Part shown: positions 53,058-61,400 of the stretch, one piece after another
Layout of the letters: the number at the start of each line of letters is the position of its first letter
Numbering within the stretch: position 1 is the first letter of the stretch
Source: Paenibacillus sp. V4I3
Lineage (GTDB): Bacteria > Bacillota > Bacilli > Paenibacillales > NBRC-103111
Length of the DNA stretch: 64,000 nt
Direction of reading: 5' to 3'
Assembly: GCF_030817215.1 (NCBI RefSeq)
Contig: NZ_JAUSZA010000001.1
Span: 7,228,501-7,292,500 of the forward strand
Notes under the pieces: model-generated
Databases searched by the model: none
What the model was told of the DNA's origin: nothing
What the model saw: only the letters and a program-made list of their open reading frames with translations
Program-made: the position numbers and the translations under genes

Positions 53058-53360
53058 CTAAACCACCGGCTGCTCTTGCTCCAAAGCATATCCTTGCGCA
53101 AAGCCTAATTTGTAGCCCTTATTGTAGGCTTTATCGAAGGCCTTATTGTATGCACGGACCTCATGCGATTTCCTTCGTTTCTTGATCAATTTACGTCTTC
53201 GTTTAAGTCTGGCCGATTTCGCTAGACGACTGGGGCGAGGCTTTTTTTTGACAATCAGCTTCTTCTTTAAGCGAGATTTGGTCTGCGTAGCGGGTTTCTT
53301 TTTTCGAATATTTATCTTAGACCTAAGCTTTCGAACTTTTATCTTTTTGATCAATGCCAT
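53058..53360 (-). CDS. small Lys/Arg-rich protein with a Gly-Tyr repeat end
   Basis: The protein has about 100 residues, extremely basic in residues 1-70 ('KSRLKKKLIVKKKPRPSRL'), then 'YNKAFDKAYNKGYKLGFAQGY'. This Y-x3-G-Y/F repeat is matched by 'GYEAGYNNGVRLG' at the N-terminus of the next gene upstream. It overlaps the end of the CgeB-like gene by 38 bases. Starts at 53360 (ATG) and 53354 (TTG) are both possible. No family is recognised. It may pack with an acidic or sulfated polymer; that is inference. Confidence 0.65.
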   Translation of the reverse strand: MALIKKIKVRKLRSKINIRKKKPATQTKSRLKKKLIVKKKPRPSRLAKSARLKRRRKLIKKRRKSHEVRAYNKAFDKAYNKGYKLGFAQGYALEQEQPVV

Positions 53361-54543
53361 ACACCTCAGCTTCCTTCACCGTAGGACTAGCGTTCTCATC
53401 CTTATGTCCAAAAATAATCGCGAGCATGCTAGATAGCCTATTCGCATAGGTGTGATCTCGCATCGTACGATATAATCCTCGCATAGCTATTTGTTTACGT
53501 TCCTCTTCATGCGTCAAGTAATAGTTCATTTTCTCCATCAGTTCTTCTGGCGAAGCATAGGTCACAATATCGTAATCCGGTGTATAGAAGTTAACCAGGT
53601 CATCGCGTATATCTGTTATTTGAAGCGTGCCGCAGCCAGAAATCTCAAAGGTTCGCGGATTGGGTGAAGCCCCTATTATGCCTCGGCTATTATTGTTATA
53701 AGCCTGATCATCGTAGGCTCTATGCATATTAATGACCAGTTTGGCTCTGTTATAGGCATTCGCTGTATGCTCCGGATGCATCCAAGTATTAAGTTGAATT
53801 TGTGACGCCAGCAGCTTAAATTGCTTCAGACGCTCCCACCAATTGCCAGAGATGAAGATCCGTTTGGTTGCTAAATAGGGAGCAAGCTTATCGAACATCG
53901 CCACCCTGTTCCAATAGGCTGATCCAATAAAACAAATATCTTGCTGTTTTCTTATAGGAGCAGGCTTTGGCCGAAACATTTCCGGATTAAATCCGAGGGG
54001 TAAGTAGTGAACCTGAGCACAACCCATTTCCTGATATAAAGAAACGCAATTCACTTCCAACGTGAACATGAAATCGTAGTGGGGCGCATAAGAGGCAGTA
54101 TAGTCCGTGTAATAGGGGTCATCAGTAAGCCATACGGCTGTGCGGATACCCATACTACGAATGCGATCTACCACATCTAGAGATAAATTCATTCCATCTA
54201 GAATGATCATTAGATTAGGTTGATAGACAGCAGCAAGCGTTTCAAGGTTTGCCTCTGGGCTCCCGATGCGGAACTGATCATCATCGCAGTTTCCTATAAT
54301 CAATTCGCGAACCAAAGGACGCAAGCTGCCAATTATCGCATGATCCAAGGGCACATAAGGATAGCCTTTTCCCGACGTAACGTACAACACGCGCACATCC
54401 CATACGGGATTTGGTGCCCGATCCCGAATCGCTTTTTGAATAACTGCTTCACATTGACCCAACCGGACTCCGTTGTTATAGCCAGCTTCATAACCCTTCT
54501 TACATCCCCGTTTCCTGGCACGGCGCTTATCGACTGAGGCCAT
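53323..54543 (-). CDS. CgeB-like glycosyltransferase (first of a pair)
   Basis: This 406-residue protein has a basic start ('KRRARKRGCKKGYEAGYNNGVRLGQ') followed by a CgeB-type fold: 'TAVWLTDDPYYTDYTASYAPHYDFMFTLE', 'DICFIGSAYWNRV' and 'GASPNPRTFEISGCGTLQITDIRDDLVNFYTPDYDIVTY'. B. subtilis CgeB is a spore-surface maturation protein. The start follows AAAGGAG at 8 bases. It is a duplicate of the next gene upstream. Confidence 0.85.
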   Translation of the reverse strand: MASVDKRRARKRGCKKGYEAGYNNGVRLGQCEAVIQKAIRDRAPNPVWDVRVLYVTSGKGYPYVPLDHAIIGSLRPLVRELIIGNCDDDQFRIGSPEANLETLAAVYQPNLMIILDGMNLSLDVVDRIRSMGIRTAVWLTDDPYYTDYTASYAPHYDFMFTLEVNCVSLYQEMGCAQVHYLPLGFNPEMFRPKPAPIRKQQDICFIGSAYWNRVAMFDKLAPYLATKRIFISGNWWERLKQFKLLASQIQLNTWMHPEHTANAYNRAKLVINMHRAYDDQAYNNNSRGIIGASPNPRTFEISGCGTLQITDIRDDLVNFYTPDYDIVTYASPEELMEKMNYYLTHEEERKQIAMRGLYRTMRDHTYANRLSSMLAIIFGHKDENASPTVKEAEVYGIDQKDKSSKA

Positions 54544-54558
54544 CTATTCGACTCCTTT

Positions 54559-55653
54559 CTAGGCAAATACAATTTCCATCAGCTTCACTAACCGATCTGC
54601 AAACGTATGTTCGTTTATCGTTCTTCGCAAGCCTCTTATCGCAATTCGCAGCCTATCCTCTTCATGACTCAAGTAATGCTTCATCTTCTGGATAAGCTCA
54701 GCCGAATTAAGAAAGGTCTCGATATCTTGACCTGGTGTGTAATAAAGATCCAAATCGTGACGGTAGTCCGTTATTTGCAGCGTGCCGCATGCAGCAATCT
54801 CATACGTTCTAGGATTAATCGAATGACCAGGAATGTTTCTACTATTTTTGCTGTACGTTTCGTGATAGGATAGGCGATGTACGTTAATGACAATTTTAGC
54901 GCCGCTATAATATTTCACAGACTCCTCGATAGGAATCCAATGCAGCTTAATCCCTTGCTTTAAGAGCTCATACTGACTTAACTGGTCCCATAAAACACCG
55001 GCCAGCAGCACCTTTTTATTTACTAAGAAGGGCGTTAACTGGTTGAATAGGTCGATCCGGTTGGGAAAGCCGTTTCCAATGAAGCAAATATCACTGTGAT
55101 ACGCAGGATCAACCTGTAAGGGTTTAAATACCGTTGTATTGACCGCCAAGGGTAAGTAATGGACCTGCCTACAACCAACTTCCCGATAAAACGCTACACA
55201 GCTCATTTCATGGGTAAACACGTAATCATAGTGAGGAGCAAGTGAGGCCGTAAGATCGGTAAAATAGGGATCATCAGCAAACCAAATCGCTGTGCGTATG
55301 CCCATCTGTCTCACTTGATCGACATGGTCCGTATGATCAGCCGGAAAGACATGGAGACCATTCATGACTAGAACGAGGTTCGGTTGAAGCTCCCCCGCCA
55401 AACGAAGCATATCCGCAGCAGATCCGACAAACACTTCTCGAACCGTCTCATTTAGCCCTTGAATAATCCCTTGATCTATTGCATCGAATCCTTGAACAAT
55501 AAATAACACTCTTGCTTCTCTGAGCGGTATAAGGGCAGGTATTACCCTATCAAGAACAGACTGGCACCTCCCCATCCGGAGTCCATGCTCATGACCTGCT
55601 CGGAATCCTCGTTCTCTCCCCATTGCCGAACTGTCAGCGTTCCTCCTACTCAT
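54559..55653 (-). CDS. CgeB-like glycosyltransferase (second of a pair)
   Basis: This 364-residue paralogue of the preceding entry has the same order of motifs: an N-terminal 'GFRAGHEHGLRMGRCQSVL', 'TAIWFADDPYFTDLTASLAPHYDYVFTHE', 'DICFIGNGFPNRI', and 'HSINPRTYEIAACGTLQITDYRHDL'. The N-terminal G-[YFH]-x-x-G repeat is shared with the small basic protein and may be a docking segment. It lies between rmlD (7 bases) and its paralogue (15 bases), in one operon. Confidence 0.85.
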   Translation of the reverse strand: MSRRNADSSAMGRERGFRAGHEHGLRMGRCQSVLDRVIPALIPLREARVLFIVQGFDAIDQGIIQGLNETVREVFVGSAADMLRLAGELQPNLVLVMNGLHVFPADHTDHVDQVRQMGIRTAIWFADDPYFTDLTASLAPHYDYVFTHEMSCVAFYREVGCRQVHYLPLAVNTTVFKPLQVDPAYHSDICFIGNGFPNRIDLFNQLTPFLVNKKVLLAGVLWDQLSQYELLKQGIKLHWIPIEESVKYYSGAKIVINVHRLSYHETYSKNSRNIPGHSINPRTYEIAACGTLQITDYRHDLDLYYTPGQDIETFLNSAELIQKMKHYLSHEEDRLRIAIRGLRRTINEHTFADRLVKLMEIVFA

Positions 55654-55660
55654 ATCACAC

Positions 55661-56527
55661 CTACTTATCTATTGCGGCTGGATAATAATGGTCAACTTGC
55701 AGAAAAAAGTTCAACGCCGATTTCCAATCTCTCATGGGGGTAAACCCATTGTTTGAAATCGCTTTATGATGAAAGGCCGAATACATCGGTCTTACAGCGG
55801 GCATCGGAAATAGATCCGAATGAATAGGAATTAATGGAACATGCGCCATTTGCGCTACTTTCAAAATGTGTATGGCGAATTCATATCTAGAACAAACCCC
55901 TTGATTCGAAGCGTGATAGATCCCGTACCTGTCCGTTTCAACGAGTTCTCGAAGAAAGATCGCCAGATCCAAGCAATAAGTAGGCGAACCGAATTGATCA
56001 TCCACGATAGAAAGCGGCCCTCCTGATCTTGCCTTTTCTAATACCTTGGTAACAAAGTTAGCTCCCTTGGTTCCGTATAACCAGGAAGTTCGCACGACAA
56101 AATGCTTCGAGCAGGTCATTCTGACGAATTTCTCTCCAAGAAGCTTGGAATGGCCATACACATTGTTTGGATTGGTGATATCCTTTTCATCGTAAGGTGT
56201 TCCCTTCGTTCCATCGAACACATAGTCGGTGCTGACATATATAAGCTTGGCACCGATTTGTTCGCAAGCCTTTGCTATATGCAGGGCTCCCATCGCATTC
56301 ACTTCATAGGCTAGCTCCGTCTCCATTTCCGCCTTATCTACGTTCGTGTAAGCAGCCGCATGAATCACAACGTCAGGGTGTTCCTGAAGAAGAATATCCA
56401 TGACTCTCTTCTCATCACTGACGTCTAATTGGTCTCTTCGCCAAGCTGTTACATCATGAACAGGTCGGAAAACGCGGATGAGATCATACCCTAGCTGTCC
56501 TCCGGCACCGGTAATTAATATTTTCAT
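55661..56527 (-). CDS. rmlD: dTDP-4-dehydrorhamnose reductase
   Basis: This 288-residue SDR has 'ILITGAGGQLGYDL' (the RmlD G-x-x-G-Q-L-G), 'HAAAYTNVDKAE', 'YVSTDYVFDGTKGTPYDEKD' and 'VYGHSKLLGE' (Y-x3-K). It reduces the 4-keto sugar to dTDP-L-rhamnose. The start overlaps the rmlB stop by 4 bases. It lies in the order rmlA-rmlB-rmlD with no rmlC between. Confidence 0.9.
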   Translation of the reverse strand: MKILITGAGGQLGYDLIRVFRPVHDVTAWRRDQLDVSDEKRVMDILLQEHPDVVIHAAAYTNVDKAEMETELAYEVNAMGALHIAKACEQIGAKLIYVSTDYVFDGTKGTPYDEKDITNPNNVYGHSKLLGEKFVRMTCSKHFVVRTSWLYGTKGANFVTKVLEKARSGGPLSIVDDQFGSPTYCLDLAIFLRELVETDRYGIYHASNQGVCSRYEFAIHILKVAQMAHVPLIPIHSDLFPMPAVRPMYSAFHHKAISNNGFTPMRDWKSALNFFLQVDHYYPAAIDK

Positions 56528-57528
56528 GTGAGATCAGCTTCTTTGACTTGACGATAAGATCTGTCTGCAATACGTGAGAACCACTCGTGTTCCTGCACGT
56601 ACCAATCAATCGTTTTTTTGAGTCCCGTTTCAAATGAATAGGACGGTTCCCAACCTAGCTGACAACGAATTTTAGTACTATCAATCGCATATCGCCGATC
56701 ATGTCCAAGTCGATCCGCTACGAATTGGATCAAATCCTCTGATTTGTTTAGCTCTTTCAAAATGCTCTTTACGACATTCACATTGGAGCGTTCGTTTTGT
56801 CCGCCGATATTGTAAACCTCCCCAGGAACACCATTCATGATCACCCGCTCAATCGCGGAGCAATGATCATCCACATACAACCAGTCTCGTATATTCATGC
56901 CATCACCGTAGATCGGAATAGACTCATTGCGAAGGGCACGGGTAATAATCATCGGAATGAGCTTTTCAGGAAACTGCCTTGGACCATAGTTATTAGAACA
57001 GCGAGTAATCACAGCCGGAAAACCATAGGTTTCATAATAGGCTCTAACTAGCAGATCCGAACCAGCCTTACTTGCGGAATAAGGAGAATTAGGGGCTAGC
57101 GGTGTCGTTTCAGTGAAAGCACCTTCCTCACCTAGTGATCCGTAAACTTCATCCGTCGAAATATGAATGAACTTCTTGACCTGATGCTGTCTAGCTGCCT
57201 CCAATAAGCATTGTGTCCCTGCTACATTCGTAAGCACAAAGCTGCGCGGGTTATGAATGCTTCGATCCACATGGGATTCGGCGGCAAAATGTACAACCAC
57301 ATCGACCCCTTGCTTCATTAGCTCGTTCATGAAGGCTTCATTTCCAATATCGCCGTATACAAACTGATAACCTGCTTGCCCATCTAAAGAAGCAACGTTG
57401 TCCTTATTTCCCGCATAAGTAAGCAAATCTACATTTATCAAATGATCTTGCGGATGCTGCCTTTTCCAGTAATGAATAAAATTACTTCCAATAAACCCCA
57501 TACCACCCGTAATAAGAATCACCGACAT
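56524..57528 (-). CDS. rmlB: dTDP-glucose 4,6-dehydratase
   Basis: This 334-residue SDR shows 'ILITGGMGFIGSNFIHYW', 'HFAAESHVDRSIHNPRSFVLTNVAGTQ', 'ISTDEVYGSLGEEG', 'YSASKAGSDLLVRAYYETYG' (Y-x3-K) and 'RCSNNYGPRQFPEKLIP', all typical of RmlB. It converts dTDP-glucose to the 4-keto-6-deoxy sugar. It shares its first base with the rmlA stop. Confidence 0.95.
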   Translation of the reverse strand: MSVILITGGMGFIGSNFIHYWKRQHPQDHLINVDLLTYAGNKDNVASLDGQAGYQFVYGDIGNEAFMNELMKQGVDVVVHFAAESHVDRSIHNPRSFVLTNVAGTQCLLEAARQHQVKKFIHISTDEVYGSLGEEGAFTETTPLAPNSPYSASKAGSDLLVRAYYETYGFPAVITRCSNNYGPRQFPEKLIPMIITRALRNESIPIYGDGMNIRDWLYVDDHCSAIERVIMNGVPGEVYNIGGQNERSNVNVVKSILKELNKSEDLIQFVADRLGHDRRYAIDSTKIRCQLGWEPSYSFETGLKKTIDWYVQEHEWFSRIADRSYRQVKEADLT

Positions 57529-58247
57529 TATCTGTCCTCCTTCCTCACAAAAAGAGTGGCCTGAAAGAGAGATTCATGTGTCCCGGCATCAATCCACCAT
57601 CCTGTAAAGTACCCATGAGTAAGCGTGCCAGCAGCTGCGTACACATTGTTCACATCGGTGATTTCCAGCTCGCCTCGTTTGGAAGGTCTTTGGTTTTTAA
57701 TAATGTCAAACACCGTAGAATCAAATAAATAAATACCCGTAACCGCATAAGATGAGCTCGGATGCTCCGGCTTTTCTTCAATCCGTTCAATGATGTCACC
57801 CTTCATTTTTGCAACACCATATCTTCTAGGATCAGCCACTTTCTTTAGAATGACCATCGCTCCCTCTTCCTGCTTCTCGAAGGTGTCAATCATCGGAATT
57901 AATGAATCTTCAAACAAGTTATCACCAAGAAGAACGACGAATTTCTCACCAGTCAGCACGAATTCCTTCGCAAGCGCCAGTGCCTGAGCGATCCCTCCTG
58001 CTTTCTCTTGGAGCTTATAGGTAAGACGGACACCAAACGTTTCTCCACTGCCCAAGTACTCCAAATACAACCCTGCAGACTGTTTCCCCGTGATTAATAA
58101 AATATCTTGAACGCCAGCTTTTCTTAATTTCTCAATGGCATATTGAATCATGGGCAAATCACCGACTGGAAGCAAATGTTTATTGATGATGTTCGTCAGA
58201 GGACGCAAGCGGCTTCCCGTTCCTCCCGCCAGTACAACACCCTTCAC
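57528..58247 (-). CDS. rmlA: glucose-1-phosphate thymidylyltransferase
   Basis: The protein has 239 residues from GTG 58247, which GGGGG precedes; the frame extends to 58427 but upstream residues do not fit the family. It has 'GVVLAGGTGSRLRPLTN', 'INKHLLPVGDLPMIQYAIEKL', 'QEKAGGIAQAL' and 'LLGDNLFED', the short RmlA type of about 240 residues. It makes dTDP-glucose. It is first of the operon that runs to the basic-tail GT4, fnlC and fnlA copy 2. Confidence 0.9.
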   Translation of the reverse strand: MKGVVLAGGTGSRLRPLTNIINKHLLPVGDLPMIQYAIEKLRKAGVQDILLITGKQSAGLYLEYLGSGETFGVRLTYKLQEKAGGIAQALALAKEFVLTGEKFVVLLGDNLFEDSLIPMIDTFEKQEEGAMVILKKVADPRRYGVAKMKGDIIERIEEKPEHPSSSYAVTGIYLFDSTVFDIIKNQRPSKRGELEITDVNNVYAAAGTLTHGYFTGWWIDAGTHESLFQATLFVRKEDR

Positions 58248-58398
58248 AAGACATCCCCCTCTCCAAGCATTATAATGGTGCGTAGCCACATCCACTTCTT
58301 TAATCATATGCTTTCGTGATATATGGAAATTGGACGAATACCCCTGATTCAAAAATTGGTCATTCAACCACACGAAAACAACGCCGCTAAACAACAAA

Positions 58399-58437
58399 AA
58401 ACGGCTAGCTCGCAGTATCTGCGACACAAGCCGTTTT
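58399..58437 (-). terminator. terminator after the giant repeat protein gene
   Basis: On the minus strand AAACGGCTTGTG...TCGCAGATACTGCGA...AGCCGTTTTTTG forms an extended hairpin with a U-run. It makes the giant gene its own transcription unit, ahead of rmlA. Confidence 0.85.
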
Positions 58438-58461
58438 ATTAATCAACTGAACCCTCTTCAT

Positions 58462-61400
58462 TTACAACTTCTTGCCGATCGCAATCCAATTCACGATACC
58501 TTGTTGATCCGGTGAAAACTTGGCACGTATAACCGATATTACCGCGTTTTCCATCGATTTTTGTTTCACAGATACATAACAAGCCTGGTGATTGGTCATC
58601 GCCGTCAACACATAATTTTCATCCGCAAACTTCTCATCGAAGTATACTTCCACGTCGATCATTTCATCCTGAATTTTCATTTCGAAAGGAACGAGTCCAA
58701 ACTGCTGCGTAATATTTTTTTGTGTACTTGGCGTTTGCACAACATTTTCCTTTAACTTCGTTACGGAAAGCGTTCCATCTGCAATGTGCTCACTGCTTAC
58801 AGCACTTGGTTTCAGCTTTGATCCGTCAATGCTGCCACTCGCAATATGAAAGTTGCTAATAGCCGCATAGGCCAGTTTGCTGCCATCAATACTGCCAACC
58901 GTCAGCTTCGATCCTTCCAACGCACCGTCTGCCAGATGGCTGCTATTCACTGCGCCGGCAACCAACTTGCTGCCATCTATGCTGCCTGCAGCCAGCTTCG
59001 ATCCGTCTACGGAACCGGGTGCCAAATGACTGCTGTCCACTGCTCCAAACGCCAACTTACTGCTATCTACACTTCCTACTGCAAGCTTCGCTGCATCCAC
59101 AGCGCCGTCCATCAGGTGCTCATTCCTTACCGCGCTCTCTACCAATTTACTGCTATCCACACTGCCTGCCGTCAGCTTGTTACCATCTACCGCGGCTTCA
59201 GCCAGATGCTCCTTAGTTACTGCGCCAACTGTAATCTTACTGCCATCTACACTGCCTGGGGCCAACTTCGAACCTGAAACAGCATGATCGACAAGATGTT
59301 CACCACTCACCGAGCCATTGGCCAATTTACTACCATTCACACTGCCAGCAGCCAGTTTCGCCTCATCCACTGCACCGTCCGCCAGATGTCCATTCGTAAC
59401 CGAACCCGCGATGAGCTTACTTCCATCCACGCTGCCAATGCTCAAATGATAGTTGCTGATAATGCCAGAGGCCAACTTGCTGCCATCAATACTTCCTGCT
59501 GCTAGCTTCGCGCCATACAATGCGCCATCAGCAAGATGATCGCCGCTTACAGCACCTGCCGTTAACTTACTGCCATCTACACTGCCTGCGGCCAGCTTAG
59601 CCCCATCTACAGCTCCGTCGATAAGGTGAGCATTGTTGACGGATGCAGCTGTCAACTTGCTGCCATCTACACTGCCTGCGGCTAGCTTCGTATTATCCAC
59701 AGCACCTTCTGAGAGATGAAAACCACTAACTGCGCCAGACACCAGCTTGCTGCCATCCACACTGAATGGCGCCAGCTTGCTGCTTGTGATGATTCCGTCT
59801 CCCAAATGCTCATTCGTAACCGCACCTGCCATTAACTTGCTGCTGTCCACACTGTTTGCGGCTAGCTTCGTAGCATTGATGGATCCAATAGCGATGTGAT
59901 CACTGTTCACGGCACCAGTGACTAACTTACTGCTGTCAACAGTACCTGCAGCCAGCTTCGCACTCGTAACAGAGCCATCAATGAGGTGACCGCTGCCAAC
60001 TGTTCCTTGAGCTAATTTACTACTTCCTACACTGCTGTCTGCGAGCTTAGACCCATCCACTATGCCATTCGCTAAGTGCTCATTATTTACAGCGCCTGCC
60101 GCCAGCTTCGATCCATCTACAACGCTATCAATGAGATGTTCCCGATGAACCGAACCAACCATTAACTTAGTCCCATCCACACTGCCTGCTGCCAACTTCA
60201 CACCATCTACAACACCGTCTGACAGATGCTCATTCCTTATCAGGCCCGTTGTCAACTTACTGCCGTCTACGCTGCCTGTCGCCAGCTTCGCTCCATATAC
60301 CGCATTATCCGCTAGGTGATAATTACTAACAGCGCCAAGTATCAATTTGCTCCCATCTACCGAATTCGCAGCAAGCTTATCATTATCAACCGCACCGTTA
60401 GCCAGGTGTTCCGTATCAACAACCCCAAGACCTAGCTTTGCACCATCCACAGCGCCATCAGACAGATGTTTGCTCGCAACTGATCCTAGAGACAGCTTCG
60501 TACTGTCTACGCTGCCCAATGCCAACTTCGAACTACTTACAGCACCATCCACTAAGTGCTCACTATTTACAGCAAGCGTTGAAATTTTGGAACTCGTGAC
60601 AGCACCGTCTGCCAAATGTCTTCCACTTAGCGCGCCGCTCACTAGCTTGCTGCCATGAATACTTTCATTAGCCAGCTTAGCCGCTGTAATCGCCCCGTCA
60701 GCGATATGCTCACTATTGATAGCTTTCACTGTAATTTTGCGACTAGTCACACTCGCATCTGCTAGATTGGCTTCCATCACCGCTTGGTCTTCTAGTTTCC
60801 TCGTTGTAACTGCTCGATCCTGGAGTACACGGGACGATACGGATTCAGCTTGCAGATGCTGGGTTCCAACCGCTCCCTTTGCTAGCTTCTCTTCTGTAAC
60901 GGCTCCTTGAGCAAGTGTTTCAGAAGTAATCGATTGTTCGACAAGTTTGCTTCCTTCCAGACTTCGGTCAGCGAAGATTCCAATATTGATTGAGCCTTGG
61001 GCTAAATGTTCGGACGTTATTGCACCTGGTTTAATGTGCAGTCCATTAATAGTTTTTTCTTGTAAATGGCGAGTTTCTACAGACATTGAGGCCATTTTGC
61101 TGCTTGTTACAGCCTCTTCCGCGATTTTACTCGTTGTAATTGTTTCATCTTGCATATGAAGGGTTGTAATGGCTTCCTCAGCTATGTGTTCGCGCCGAAC
61201 CGCTAACCAAGCAATTTGTTTCTCACCAATTGCTTGATCTACGACGTGCTCCGAACGAATCACATTTAGCCCTAACTTATCCCCGGTAACAATCCCATTC
61301 TGAAGATGCTCTTTACCAATTGCCTGATGGGTAATGTGCTGACCTAGTACGGCTACATCCTTCAAATGGATACTGCTAATAATGCCTTCTTGCAAATGTC

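Noticed and set aside
58846..59505. Plus-strand open frames opposite the giant repeat gene
   Set aside because: They mirror the repeat array in the antisense frame, with no ribosome site.
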